A DNA stretch of 64,000 bases, from NCBI GenBank assembly GCA_026120185.1, contig JANUWF010001821.1, forward strand, positions 558,001-622,000. The letters are read 5' to 3'. Under the pieces are notes generated by a model, which did no database searches, was not told where the DNA came from, and was given only the letters and a program-made list of their open reading frames with translations. A program made the translations under genes and the position numbers. Shown one piece after another: positions 10,916-21,847 of the stretch. Numbering within the stretch: the stretch's first letter is position 1; every line of letters begins with the position of its first letter. This DNA comes from Voacanga thouarsii. Its lineage: Eukaryota; Streptophyta; Magnoliopsida; Gentianales; Apocynaceae.

Positions 10916-11639
10916 GTTGTAATAATTTTTTTATCAAATATAAAATAGGTTATTTCTCATTAAATAGAAAATATACTATTTCTTATAATATATTTAGAAA
11001 CATTCAAAAAATGACTCATCATCTTCTAGAAGCTTATGGAAGATGAATCACAAAAATCTAGAATAATTTAAAAGATTATAGAATATTTTAGAAAATATAA
11101 GAATATTATGGTAAATATAAAGTAACATAAATATCTAAATTTTATAAAAGTTGTGGGCTCTACATATAAAAATACCAAATAACTTTCGTAAAGTTGTGAG
11201 CCCTCTATAATTATTATAAAGGTTATTTAGCGAAATTGGATTTGTCTTCTTAAGTTACTTAACCAATTTGAATTCCTCTTCCTTTTATAAAATATAATAT
11301 ATATTAAATATAATATTTTTTATCAATAATATATATGTATGTAAATAATAGATTATTTCTTATAAAATATAGTATATAGAAATATAATCTTATAAAATGT
11401 AATATTTCTTATCAAATCAAATATAATATAATATATGAAATATATATTTTTATCAAACAATATATATATTTATATTTATATATTGCATAAAATATTTTTC
11501 ACAAATAATGATTTTAAAAAAATAGCTTTATAAAATTCATAAAAAGCAGGATTTTACATTTTGGCTTGGGAAAAAAAATTTAAATTGCAAATTTCCGCTG
11601 CGTATTTTATTTTCTTGCGATCCATCATCAAGTGTCACA

Positions 11640-12466
11640 CGTATCCTGTCAATAGATCTGTGAGGTTCTTGCATATATGAAGGTTAATCTATCCTGTCAA
11701 TAGATTTGGGATCATGTGGTTCACCAATACTTGTTTGTCCATCTTGAACTTCACTAAATTCAATTTTATTCTCCACTATCTCCTTTAAGCATGATCTCTT
11801 TCTCTGAGAAGATTGCATGCTTCGAAACAAATACGTCATTTCCTGAAGGAAGATAAAAGTAATATCGTATAACTCTTTCAAATATCCAACAAACAAAAAT
11901 TTATCAGACTTACTTTCTAGTTTATCTAATGTTGTCCTCTTCACATATGCATAACATCCCTAAATTCTCGAGTAAGTTAATTTTGGTCTCTTACAATAAA
12001 ATAACTCATATGGAGTAGTGTTAACCATTTGTTATGGAACTCTATTTAGGATATAAACAGCAGTTTCCAGTGCAAATCCCCAGAATGACCTGGGTAAATT
12101 TGCAAAAGCCATCATGGTTTGAACCATATCAAGTAAATGTATAATTCCTTCTTTTTGACATGCCATTATGCAGTGGTGTGTATAGAGGAGTCCATTGTGA
12201 TAATATTCAATTATCTTTAAGATAATTTTAAAACTCTTGACTTAAGTATTCCCCTCCTCGATCAAATCAAAGAGTTTTAATACTTCTACTAAGTTGTTTC
12301 TACACTCCATTTCTGAATTCTTTAAACTTCTTAAAGGTTTCAGATTTGTATTTTATTAAATACAAATATCCATATCGAGAATAGTCATCAATAAAGTCTA
12401 TGAAGTATTAATAACCACCTTTAGTTTGTATTGACATTGGACCACATAGATCCGTATATATCTATC
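11640..12466 (-). pseudogene. Copia integrase, left copy of a duplicated C-terminal part
   Basis: The minus-strand frame at 11684-11944 reads MKRTTLDKLESKSDKFLFVG and ends EPHDPKSIDRID. The first part is the conserved C-terminal integrase zone of plant copia (KR...DKL..KS....FVGYP). Upstream the integrase core can be followed through stops: a start near 12440 (GPM-S-I-Q-T-like), DDYSRY-like sequence near 12385, and an SQEF...GI-like zone near 12200. Integrase joins element cDNA into the host genome; this copy is inactivated by stops and frame shifts. Confidence 0.7.
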
Positions 12467-12984
12467 TTAAGCATGATATTTTTCTCTAAGAGCAGCATAC
12501 TTCGAAACAAACACTTTATTTTTTGAAGGAAGATAGATGTAATATTCGTATAATTCTTTCAGATATCCAACCAATAAATATTTATCAGACTTACTCTCTA
12601 GTTTATCTGATGTTGTCCTTTTCATATATGTAGGACACCCCAAATTCTCAGGTGCATTCATGTTAGTCTCTTACAATAAAATAACTCATATAGGGTTATG
12701 CTATCTATTTTTTATGGAACTCTATTTAAAATATAAATAGCAGTTTCCAGTGCAAATCCCCAAAAGGACTTAGGTAAATCTGTGACAGCCATCATGGTTT
12801 AAACCATATTAAAAAGTCTAATTCCTTCTTTCAAACATAACATTATGCAATGGTGGGTATGGAGGAGTCCACTGTGATAATATTCTGTTATTTTAAAGAT
12901 AATTTTGAAACTCTTGACTAACTTAATGATGCAATTATCATTTATATAGCCTAAATAGCAATGCCATAAATAAGATGGGATCAT
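12467..12984 (-). pseudogene. Copia integrase, right duplicate fused to GAG-pre-integrase
   Basis: The minus frame at 12799-12984 starts MIPSYLWHCYLGYINDNCII, a GAG-pre-integrase motif (LWH-x-RLGH), then jumps without the integrase core's first half to SFKIIFKITEYYHSGLLHTH, the mid-core SQEF..YL..NGI..Q zone. A second frame (12467-12661) gives NLGCPTYMKRTTSDKLESKS, a near repeat of the zone at 11684-11944. About 0.5-0.6 kb is therefore present twice in tandem (11.81-12.24 and 12.47-12.92 kb), with a deletion of the core N-terminal half in this copy. Confidence 0.7.
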
Positions 12985-13199
12985 TTTTTTTTCTCTTAGT
13001 ATTTATGTTGAGAATTTGATTATCTAGGTTTAAAACATACAAACTATTCATAAAAGTTGCAATACCATAGTGGATATCATTTAATGAAAAAGAATATTTT
13101 TATTCTTGAAAATTAAATGAAAACCAGCCATGTCCAAACAGGCAACTAAGATAATGTTTTTCAGTAAAACTAGAGCATAATAATAGTTTGGAACATCTA

Positions 13200-14215
13200 G
13201 TATCAATCTAGAAGGCAATAGTAAATGATAAGTCCTCATAGCAAGTGCAGCAACTTTGCTCCATTTGCCACTTTCAAGTCCATATCTCCTTTCTCAAGCC
13301 TCTTACTACTTTTAAGTCCCTAAACTTTAGTGCATATATGAGATCCATATCCAATATATCTAATACCCATATCTCATTTTTAAAAGTAATATTAATCTCA
13401 ATCATAAACATACCAAAAGCAGAAGTATCAACATGCTTCTTTTTCTCCTTCTTTCCTTTAATGGACTTCAAGTAGCTCTTGTTGTTACGCCTCCAATGAC
13501 CCATTTTACTACAATGATGACATGGCCCTTTAGGATTATTCTCTTTCTTCTTTATTCCACTTTTAGGCTTGGTCAAGCTATTCTTATTCTTAGTATTCTT
13601 CTTTTTCTTAGAAGTAACTAAAGAATCAGCCAACATAACTACATTATTTTCTTTCTTAATAGAACTCTCTACAGTCTTGAGAAGGTTAATCAATTTAGGC
13701 AAAATGGATTCAATCTTATTCATCTAGTAGTTCATCACAAATTATGAGAAATTTTTTGGCAAAGATTGAAGAATTAAGTTAACACTTATGATCTATCAAA
13801 AACCTAAGTGATCCAAGCTTCTCTATTAACCCCAATATTTTTAGTGCATGAGTTGCCATTAAAGTATCCTCCATCATCCTAGAATAGAATAATTGCTTGA
13901 AGATATATCTTTCTATTCTAGCTTATTCATCGAACAACTCCCTTAAATAGAAGATGATAGTACACGCATCCATATGCTTATGTTGCTTTTGAAAACTTAG
14001 AATTTTTTTATGGCAGTATGATATAAGATGTTATGCCACTATCCTCTTTATGCTTCTTATAGACGTCATGCTTTTCAGCAAGAGTATCTTCAGCTGGAGG
14101 AGGTGGAATATAAGCATCTAACACGTAGAGGAACTTCTTCGACTTGAGAAACAATTCTCAAGTATCCGTACCATTCTAAAAATTGGACTTGGTAAGCTTG
14201 TTCGTTTCCAAGATG
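13200..14215 (-). pseudogene. Copia gag with zinc knuckle, and protease remnant
   Basis: Gag of the LTR-C copia element. It begins near 14215 (minus reading SILETNKLTK), continues with KKFLYVLDAYIPPPPAEDTL and reaches the open frame 13274-13723, which reads LPKLINLLKTVESSIKKENN, then the knuckle CHHCSKMGHWRRNNKSYL (last Cys replaced), then IWVLDILDMDLIYALK, where the protease motif DTG should be but is mutated. Gag normally forms the virus-like particle and binds RNA. Several stops separate 13724-14215 from the open part. Strong overall resemblance to plant Ty1/copia gag; sub-lineage not assigned. Confidence 0.72.
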
Positions 14216-16160
14216 CTATGTAGATTCAAATTAGTTGTTATGATGCAAATGACTTAGATGAAAGATAAAAGATATCAGACAATGTATATGCATATAGGAT
14301 GCATTAATTAGTTTTTTTGATTAAATGTATATTAACTCTACCAGTTTACTCAAACTAATAGTCCTCACTATTGGTTCGGGAAAGCCCGTTGGAAGTTTTC
14401 CTAGTGGATTGGTATTCAATTTCTTTAAGAATGATCTTGAGTATAACTAATAAACCACCTTTAAGTTCAATGGTAGATATCTAATACCAATTGCATCCAA
14501 TACAATTATCGGTATCATTGAGTGATTAACATCGTTTAATCAAAACCATCTAGTGCTAATCCAATTTTGCTCTAATATGTCTTATACTTGGATATGCCCA
14601 ACTGAGATAAAGCTATTAGTTAAATCCAACTTATTAATCCAGAATCAAATTTCATAGCTTGAACATACTCAATGTCAAGGTATGTCCAACAACATAGTTA
14701 TGAAAAAGAGCTCTCATTCATACTATATTAATTGAAGGCTTTTAGATTTAATATTATTTGAGGGATTTAATTCCTTTATTAATAGTCTCATCACATGGCA
14801 TGCATATTTATCAATAATAAGCATATTGGCAAAAAAGGGTAATAAACACAATTAAGTAGCTTGGTTATGGACTTTACTAGATTAATTCCTTGAGCCAAGC
14901 AAGAAATTAATTAGGTACTTATGTGTTCATACATGTAAGGAAGCAAATCTTACTATCTTCTCGTCTTGTTCTTAGCCTCCATCTCCATATTCTTGTAAAA
15001 TATTTCTAATCCTATCTAGCTTATGTAATCTAATTGCATAAGTTTCTAATGGAAAAACCTCGATTTATATTCAAGAAAAGTTAGATGAGAAGAGAAATAT
15101 AACAAAAAACATAGAGAAATGTATGACACACAGACCATATTTATTCAAAACTAAAACAGTAAACATGCATGTGCCAAAATAAATTGGCCCATTGTCCATA
15201 ATGAGCCACCATGCCAAAACAAATGCGCAAAGCATAGAAATCATAAAAATAATTGTATGATCCAAAATCTAATCATGTATTTGTAAGGCCATTTTAGTGA
15301 ATTTTTTAAATACGCAAATTTTAAAAAAAATGCTATAATTAATTAAAATAACAAACAATTTGTCATTTTTGAGCTAATTATTTTGAGTTTCGAAAACAGT
15401 TCGTGCATCCAGAATTTTATCTGAAACTGCATCCAAAACTGCATCCGCAAATCTCTGGTATTAGATAATCCCATAATAGCATCCGAGTTTGTGTCTGAAA
15501 ATGCATCCGCAAACCCCGGACTACTTCCAGACTTGTGTCCAGATTTGCATCCACAAGTGTCAAATTACTTTCAGATTTTATTCCATTCGTTCAAAACTGC
15601 ATCTAGGATAACGATTTTATTCTGTAAGTCTAGAACTACATCCAGAATAACACAAATTGGGATCAAACTTTAAAACTCATATGAAATTATGATACTGTCA
15701 TTAAAATCAATTCATTTAACTACACAAAAATATGTTTATCATATAAACAATAACAAATCTACTCAAGATCAAATAATGAAGTGGATTATGAACCTTTAGA
15801 TTGTTGAAACCATGATTGTTCGAAACAACCTATTTTTCAAAATTTCTAAATTTCACAAAACTAATCAATGCTTTGATATATGTTTAGAAAATACATTAAT
15901 ATGTATCAACATGCTATTATGATCATTATCATTACTTAACCTACAAACAAAGCACATAACAAAATGATGCACATATGGATTTCAAAAACCTCTTCCTAGA
16001 CATAAACCTTAGCAACCTACATTCAAATAAAACTCACCAAAGATCAATGTTTTTCTTATTAAATCCATTATTTAATAACCACACAAGAATTAATGAATCA
16101 AAATCAGCCTATGAAACAAGATCAACACACTCAAATGATCCATATTATCACATATGAGAT
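14216..16160 (-). other. Long untranslated leader of the LTR-C copia element
   Basis: About 1.9 kb between primer site and gag start without a plausible frame. It holds imprecise repeats of GCATCCGCAAA / TGCATCCAAAACT at 15400-15610 (minus: TTTGCGGATGC), resembling a stretch of the SIRE LTR near 44280-44400. The frames at 15071-15265, 15491-15673 and 15975-16157 look like chance. Confidence 0.5.
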
Positions 16161-16174
16161 GACTCTGATACCAC
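16161..16174 (-). other. Primer-binding site, initiator Met tRNA
   Basis: The minus strand reads GTGGTATCAGAGTC immediately after the LTR end CCCAACA, one base different from the usual TGGTATCAGAGC. It shows that the LTR on the right is the 5' LTR. Confidence 0.82.
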
Positions 16175-16667
16175 TGTTGGGTTTTGACTGCATAAACAAT
16201 GCTGCAGTAGAAGCAGTTTCGAAAGGATGGATATAGAAACCTAAACTCAAGGATTACTCATATGTAAATAAAATGGATCAAAGAAGGGAGGATTGTTTAC
16301 CTTTCAAAATTTTGTAGCTTCTCAATGAAAAGAGTGTTGCAATCTATCGTGAAACACTGATGCACAATCAATGTTCTTGATGTTTCAAAAAATTGCAAAC
16401 AACTCCAGCCTACAACAAAGTTCAGCCCCACTGATTTGCCTTCTCTTTTGTAGTTGTTAAAATCACCCACCACTTCCCAAGTATAGGGACAACTCTAGTA
16501 GTATCCATATAAAGATCATACTCAAGCAAAACACCGTTAGCCGGTACTAGCAAACTTGACAGTGGCTAGGGTAGATTTTTAAAAGTAATAGTGGATGACT
16601 AGAAGTTAGGGTTCTATGAAAATAATTTTCCAAAACTTCTCTTATGGCAGCTAGCTCCCTAAAGTGA

Positions 16668-16680
16668 GCTATTTATAAAC
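16668..16680 (-). promoter_or_regulatory. TATA box of LTR-C
   Basis: The minus strand reads GTTTATAAATAGC, a good plant TATA context, about 500 bp from the LTR 3' end; that would make U3 about 1.2 kb. Confidence 0.5.
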
Positions 16681-17679
16681 ATTTATTGGGCTTAGGTTTA
16701 CGCAAATAATTACACTTTGACCCTTAAATTATAAACACCCATAAGACTAATACCAAGTTATAATTAGCCTACAAGATTATTTTCTTTTCACAAAATAACC
16801 CCATAATATTATCATTTATTATCTTAAATATTATATCATTTATTGTGTGTAACCTATTAGGTTTTTTGATCAACAAAGTATAAATTAGTCCTACCAATTA
16901 TAGGATTAGCTATCCTCAACAATTAGGATTAATTTATTAATTCTTTAATTAATAAATTCATATTTAGCATATCAAGGATGGCATCTAACAATGCATCATA
17001 ACTATTCAAATGTCCAAAAAAGAAGTAGCTTGACATAAACTTTTCAATAGCAAATGCAAATTCCACAAACTCTTTTCATCATACTATATTTCATCCAGTT
17101 TGGAACATGGAATTAGTGCTAACTCCCTGTAGAATATTATTAATTCTAGCCCAAATACTTTAATGCTTGTTCCCGAAATCTATTACTCATTATGTATATC
17201 ACATTGGAATTATTTCTACCATATAGTGGCCTTGACCGTGGACGTCTTGATCAATGATTCCTTACAAGAGGTCGTGAGAAATACTCCCCTACTATTAGGG
17301 GTTATGAATCCTTTGTTGACCCTCTCAACTACTTACGTATTGTACCTAATATCTACCCTATATAAGTAAACTTTGATGAGACTCTGAGGATTGGAATTAA
17401 AGTACAACACTTGGCAAATAAAGTACTTTGAAGATCTTAATTTAAGGATACTTGCACATCTGCTATAATGAGATTCTATCACTGGTACTAAATGTGATAC
17501 TCCAATCCCTTTTGGGAATGGGATAAGAAATGTGAATGGTATATGAGGATGGGCCTAAGTACCCATTGTCAATTTGGGATATCTATTTTAGCCCAGTGAA
17601 GATGAAGACCAAGTAGTTGACAGTGGGTGCTGCCAAGCCCATAGTTGTGCTCTTGGGTCCACGGGTATGGGGCATAACA

Positions 17680-17693
17680 TTTAGTATTAGAGC
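17680..17693 (+). other. TRIM primer-binding site
   Basis: TTTAGTATTAGAGC directly after LTR1 resembles TTTGGTATCAGAGC (initiator Met tRNA). A second, closer match (TTTGGTATTAGAA) follows ~33 bp later, so the site itself looks duplicated; the same is seen at 18904-18916 (TTTGGTATCAGAA). Confidence 0.7.
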
Positions 17694-18294
17694 AGCTAGA
17701 CTCGGGCCGTGACATTTGGTATTAGAAAAGGTAACTAGCCCCTGGTATGGGAACTAAGTGTTACACCGTGTGTAGTGGGAGCCACATCTAGAATCCTATA
17801 CCGCCAGGTTGGACTTGGGTTTGGCCCTTAAAGTATAGGCATAGTAAGGATGCTTGAGCATAAAGGAGGGGTGAATGTGATACCTCAATCCCACATTGGA
17901 TTGGGATGAGAAATGTAAATAGTATATGAGGATGAACCTAAGTACCTATTGTAAACTCGGGAAATCCATTTTAACCCAGCAAGGATAGTGGCTAAGTAAT
18001 TGACTGTAGGTGTTGCCATGCCCATAGTCGCACTCCCGAGTTTACGGGTATGGGACGTAACATTTAGTATCAAAGTAAGTAACCAGCCCCCAGTATGGGA
18101 ACTAATTGCTACACCGTGATCAGTGGGAGCAACCTCTAGAATCCTAGCGGCCTGGTTAGTCCTAGGTTTGGCCCCCAAGTGTGGGCACAGTGAGAATACT
18201 TGGGCCTAAAGGAGGGGTGAATGTGATACCCCAATCTTATATAGGATTGGGATGAGAAGTGCGAATGGTATATAAGGATGGGTCTAAGTACCTA

Positions 18295-18880
18295 TTATTG
18301 ACCCTCTCAATTACTTTCATTTACCTTACAATGTACCCAATATCCATTCCATAGGCAGCCCTTGATCGAGCTCTGGAGATTGGAATCAAAGTACAATACT
18401 TAGCAAACAAAGTACCTTGGAGATCTCAAGTCTAAAGATACTTGCACGTTTGCTATATTGAGATTATATCACTGGCACTAAATAGTTATTCATGTGATTA
18501 TCTCAAAGTTAGGTCATCCAATGAACTTGTTCCATTAACAAGTATCCATGTGTTAACTTTTAGTATTTCAATACTCATGGATATGAGAACCACCACCTAA
18601 TCAAATCAGAAAGTCTAACACATGATAGTCTTAACATATTAATGATGTTCTGTCTCATTAATACTATGACTAGGGACTATTTAAGTACTAACATTATACA
18701 GTGTAATAGGAATCTCATATCATGATTTCCTTAACACAGTGTTGTACTAGGGACTTTATCGAACAGTTATATTACTTAAAAGTAAACAAAAGAAACTATA
18801 AGATAAATAATGCCTTTTATTAAAATAAAATATGTCATATACAATGTATAAGTGATTGCCTCTAAGGCACAACACTAACA
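18295..18880 (-). mobile_element. LTR-C piece inside the TRIM
   Basis: Starts mid-LTR at TTATTGACCCTC and runs to the true LTR end ACTAACA. Its first ~185 bp repeat the outer LTR sequence at about 17310-17492. Together with the TRIM segments on both sides this points to recombination between two LTR-C/TRIM composites instead of a simple insertion. Confidence 0.72.
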
Positions 18881-18945
18881 GTCCGTAGGCACGGAGCGTG
18901 ACATTTGGTATCAGAACAACCACAGACCCGGGACGTGGCACTAAA

Positions 18946-19354
18946 TAATTGTCTATGTGATTATCTCATGGTTAGGTCATCCAATGTACTTATTCATCCA
19001 ATAAGCATCTACATGTTAACTTTAAGTATCCTTATACTTATGAATATGAGAACCACATCTTGATCGAATCAAAAAGTATAACATGTGACAGTCTTTGCGC
19101 ATTAATGATATCCCGTTTCATTAATACTATGGCTAGGGATAATTTTAGCACAAATACTATATAATGTAGTAGGAATCTCACATCATGATCTCCATCATGA
19201 TTTCCTTAACATTGTGTGTTGCACTTAAGATTTTATCTATCAGTTTTATACATATATAAAACAACAAATGAAAACTGTAAGATAAAAAATACCTTTTAAT
19301 TAATGTGTGCAAAATATATCATTAATCGATTGACTCTAAGATGTAATACTAACA
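18946..19354 (-). mobile_element. Continuation of the outer LTR-C after the TRIM
   Basis: Resumes at TAATTG right after the second CTAAA and is colinear with 18486-18880 (the inner copy) but diverged from it, ending ACTAACA at 19354. Confidence 0.75.
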
Positions 19355-19480
19355 TTCTTATTCTTTTATGTTCTCAAATTTTACCTTTTCAATTAACAAG
19401 GAATAGAGGGAATACATTAGCTTGATGGTTGGATTTTGCAATTTTTGTATGTAGAAAAGATTATCTCCCATCTCTGCTGT

Positions 19481-20430
19481 TGATAGAGGTCAAAAGTACC
19501 TATATTTTTAGACAAATTTATGTTATATTTATGTTAAGTTTATATTTAAATGGCTATTGATTCTGACCACTTTACCTTCTTTTGTGCATAAATTAAATAA
19601 TAAATAATATTAAGGAAATAAGGAAAACTCTATATAATGTGTCATGAAAATATGACAAACAGAGCATACACGGTGCCACTTTACTACACCCAAGTAGGGT
19701 CACCTGCTTTCTGCCTAAGCAGAGAAAGCCAGAGCAAAATACAGGAAATCTGCTGCTCATCCAAAAGCAAAGCAGGGCTGCTCTCTGGTGGCATGAATTC
19801 TACGTAAATTACGTAGGGTCATTTGGTGATGAAGTAGGGTCGATTGTTCATAGTTTGATACAGAAAAGGGTTTTTGAGCACTTTTGGACGGCAAAAGCCT
19901 ATACAAACAAGAGAATGAAACCCTAAGATGGAGAGGAACAATCTTAGGTTTCAAAACTTTATAGAAATCGTTGTCCTTGCACAAGTAGAAGCCAAGAGGT
20001 TAGCCATAAGGAGTTTTTCAAGAAGAAAGAGAAGAAGCATTTGTGAAGGCATTTTTCATAAAAGAAAAGAATCAAATTTGTCCATGAGTTATTCTGATCT
20101 TTTTTGTAGTTTTCATTTAGCAACAATGTATTTATTATTTTAATTGTATTTTATAGATTTGGTTTTAAAAATTATGGCTTTGTAATGAATTTCTCTATTT
20201 TAATTTATTTATTCTATGATTGGTGTTTGGTTACCTGATTTTGATTGTTGAATTAATTATTTGTTACTTTCATCTAATTAGAGAGAGAGGGAGAGATATT
20301 AGGGGTTAAGTTTCAATTCAGTAGATTTTATATTTATTATTCACCAATTAACTCGAGAAAAAGGTTGGAGGAATAAGAACTTGGTAATCAAAAGGAGAAT
20401 AATATTGTCTAGATATAGGAATATTTATGA
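19481..20430 (+). mobile_element. Athila-type LTR fragment, family E-like, plus strand
   Basis: Begins TGATAGAGGTCAAAAGTACC, close to the family E start TGATAGGGGCAAAATTCATC, and carries the later blocks seen in the plus-strand copy at 55359-56793 (Ile/Leu-poor AT-rich 3' half, 'ctaattag' and 'gagagaatg'-like zone near 20280-20330). It stops at about 20430 where an opposite-facing LTR-E begins. The frames at 19757-19984 (minus) and 19928-20143 (plus) overlap each other and look like chance. Confidence 0.5.
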
Positions 20431-21847
20431 TACGTCAGATTTGGGTATATAAAATTATAAAATTTCAAATCTATTCCTAATCAAGTTTTAATTAAAATAT
20501 TAATCCCTAAATCACACATATGAGCAAGTGCACTTATAAAAAAGCATAATATAGGGAATTAAAGAGTATTGATCCTCAAGGAACAACTACCATTGGTTAC
20601 TCTTTATACATTGTTTAACCTACAATTAAAGTGATGAAAGAATAAAAATAAAAATAAGAATGAAGACAAAAATATCTATAATTCTAAGAAAGAAGAACAT
20701 GTACTTAGATAGAAATTCTCAAAGACATGACAATAAATTACTAGTACTTATCACAACTAATCATTATCTTGGCATCATAAAAGAATAAAATAGAATCCAA
20801 TTCTTTCCCAAGTCATGGACCTACTATATTTCTAGCCAACTTAGCAAATTTCTTAATCTCACTAAAACCACCGAAAAGCATGAAACTCATTCCTCAATCA
20901 ATATCCCTATACTCTTGGTGACATAAAACATAAAATTAGCTAATAACCCTATACTTTAGGCGAAATCAACTAATCTTTGATTACTTAGGTCCTTCACACT
21001 TAACTTTCTTTCCCAAGTCCGTTAAGAAACAACACATATAAAATCAATGAATCAAAATCAACTCCTAATCTCTTTCCCAAGTTAATGGGAAGAAATATCC
21101 AATTTCATCAATTCCTCAATAAAAACAAATAATCAAATACCAAGAATAATAATTAATTGATCGAATAGCTAAAATCAATACAAAATTATGAATCCAAAGA
21201 TATCTTCTAAATACAATTAAAACTCAAATTATCAATAAGTTATAAAGAAGAGAAAAAAAACCACTCATGGAAAAGTAAATCTTCTTTTTCTTCCTTAAAA
21301 CCTTCTTGATCAACCTCATTTCCTTCTCTAAAAGTCTCATCGATCCTCCTAAATCTTGGTGTTTTTCTAAGAGTTTCCTATGGGTTTGCAAGTCCCAAAG
21401 GTGAAAACTAATTTAGGGATTGGTATTCCTGTATTTATAAAAGTTTAGATTGTCAGAAAGTATATACAAGAGTCCTAATTCATTCCCAAATCAGTTCATA
21501 AAAGATTTTCATCACAACTTTCAAATTCTGATACAAAAAAGATTCTCTGCCACCATGATTCCAATATGCAGCCGGCGTCGGCTCACTCATGTTCTAACGT
21601 CAAAATTGCTATGTTTTCCCCCTGTTTTCTAGCATTGATCTAGGGCTAGTTCAGTCCCCATGGGCTGGTGTCGGGGCAAGTCTAAAATTGCTCAATTAAG
21701 CTCCAAATTCTTTAATTTCTATATAAAATCAAAGGAAAACCTTTCTATAGGCAAAATATCTAAGAGAATTGACTAGCTATTGCATAAAATACATCACAAA
21801 ATCACCTCAAATAGCTAAGAAAGTATAAATTTGTTTAGGCCCTATCA
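20431..21847 (-). mobile_element. 3' LTR of an Athila-type element, family E (copy 1)
   Basis: The right end reads GGCCCTATCA (minus TGATAGGGCC). The left end, TACGTCAG, matches the end region of the LTR at 49281-50821, and the two are colinear (AAGTTTTAATTAAA, CACACATA..GAGCAAG and others). The purine-rich stretch at 21848-21875 abuts its start, so this is the 3' LTR of a minus-strand element whose body was to the right. Length 1417 bp. Confidence 0.72.
21431..21442 (-). promoter_or_regulatory. TATA box of LTR-E copy 1
   Basis: The minus strand reads TTTTATAAATAC. The GC-rich block at 21565-21690 lies 120-250 bp upstream, the same arrangement as in the other LTR-E copies. Confidence 0.5.

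Larger units (their letters stand above)
10135..11558 (-). mobile_element. Solo LTR, family A-like (short form)
   Basis: Starts TGTAACACCCC and ends GGATTTTACA. Flanks are CTTTG (10130-10134) and TTTTG (11559-11563), a 4/5 match to a 5-bp TSD; removing it rejoins family B sequence. At 1424 bp it is far shorter than the 3.86 kb solo LTR-A because only ~70 bp lie between the TGTAACACCCC end and the TATA box, compared with ~3.1 kb there. It holds three (TAA)n arrays. The long poly-Leu frame at 10629-10937 is an artefact of these arrays. Confidence 0.75.
9126..11620 (+). mobile_element. Copia LTR fragment, family B, split by a solo LTR-A
   Basis: 9131-10134 matches the LTR-B copies at 62864-64000 (same strand) and 51512-53304 (opposite): GGTGTTAGTACA, the GACCTACAGG-type block, GGGGTCAATATTTTTATATG and GGTCATTTTAG-like stretches. 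Sequence resumes after the solo LTR at 11559 and ends around 11620 after TTTCCGCTGCG, a 3'-end phrase also present in the 51.5 kb copy. The first ~700 bp of the LTR are missing. Plus-strand frames such as 9188-9370 are chance. Confidence 0.7.
11630..16160 (-). mobile_element. Internal region of a copia element (LTR family C), pol truncated
   Basis: On the minus strand the order is primer site (16161-16174), a ~1.9 kb leader, gag, a degraded protease zone, GAG-pre-integrase and integrase, ending at about 11640. Reverse transcriptase and RNase H, which follow integrase in Ty1/copia, are absent: family B sequence takes over at 11620. The parts are described separately. The element cannot be autonomous. 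Confidence 0.75.
17493..18940 (+). mobile_element. TRIM retrotransposon, multi-LTR tandem form, TSD CTAAA
   Basis: A very short non-coding LTR retroelement. LTR1 17493-17679 (187 bp, TGTGATACTCC to GCATAACA) is followed by a Met-tRNA primer-like site (TTTAGTATTAGAGC), ~196 bp of internal DNA ending in the polypurine AAAGGAGGGG (17862-17871), LTR2 17876-18062 (187 bp), a second internal part ending in AAAGGAGGGG, and a partial LTR3 from 18222. After an LTR-C piece (18295-18880), a TRIM 3' end (18881-18940) closes the element with GGACGTGGCA. The 5-bp TSD CTAAA is perfect at 17488-17492 and 18941-18945. No frame is coding, so it must use proteins of other elements. The family is not one I can name. 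Confidence 0.85.
16175..19354 (-). mobile_element. 5' LTR of the copia element, family C, with nested TRIM
   Basis: Left end TGTTGGG (LTR 3' end) next to the primer site; right end ACTAACA (minus TGTTAGT). Compared with the 1718-bp solo copy at 57189-58906 it is longer because of the TRIM insertion at 17493-18940. Without the insertion the LTR would be about 1.7 kb. A TATA box lies at 16668-16680. The right flank 19355-19480 holds nothing I recognise. Confidence 0.82.

Noticed and set aside
10629..10937. 102-codon Leu-rich frame on the minus strand
   Set aside because: It is the translation of (TTA)n microsatellites inside an LTR; no conserved residues beyond repeats.
17885..18178. 97-codon minus-strand frame
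   Set aside because: Covers LTR2 and internal non-coding parts of the TRIM.
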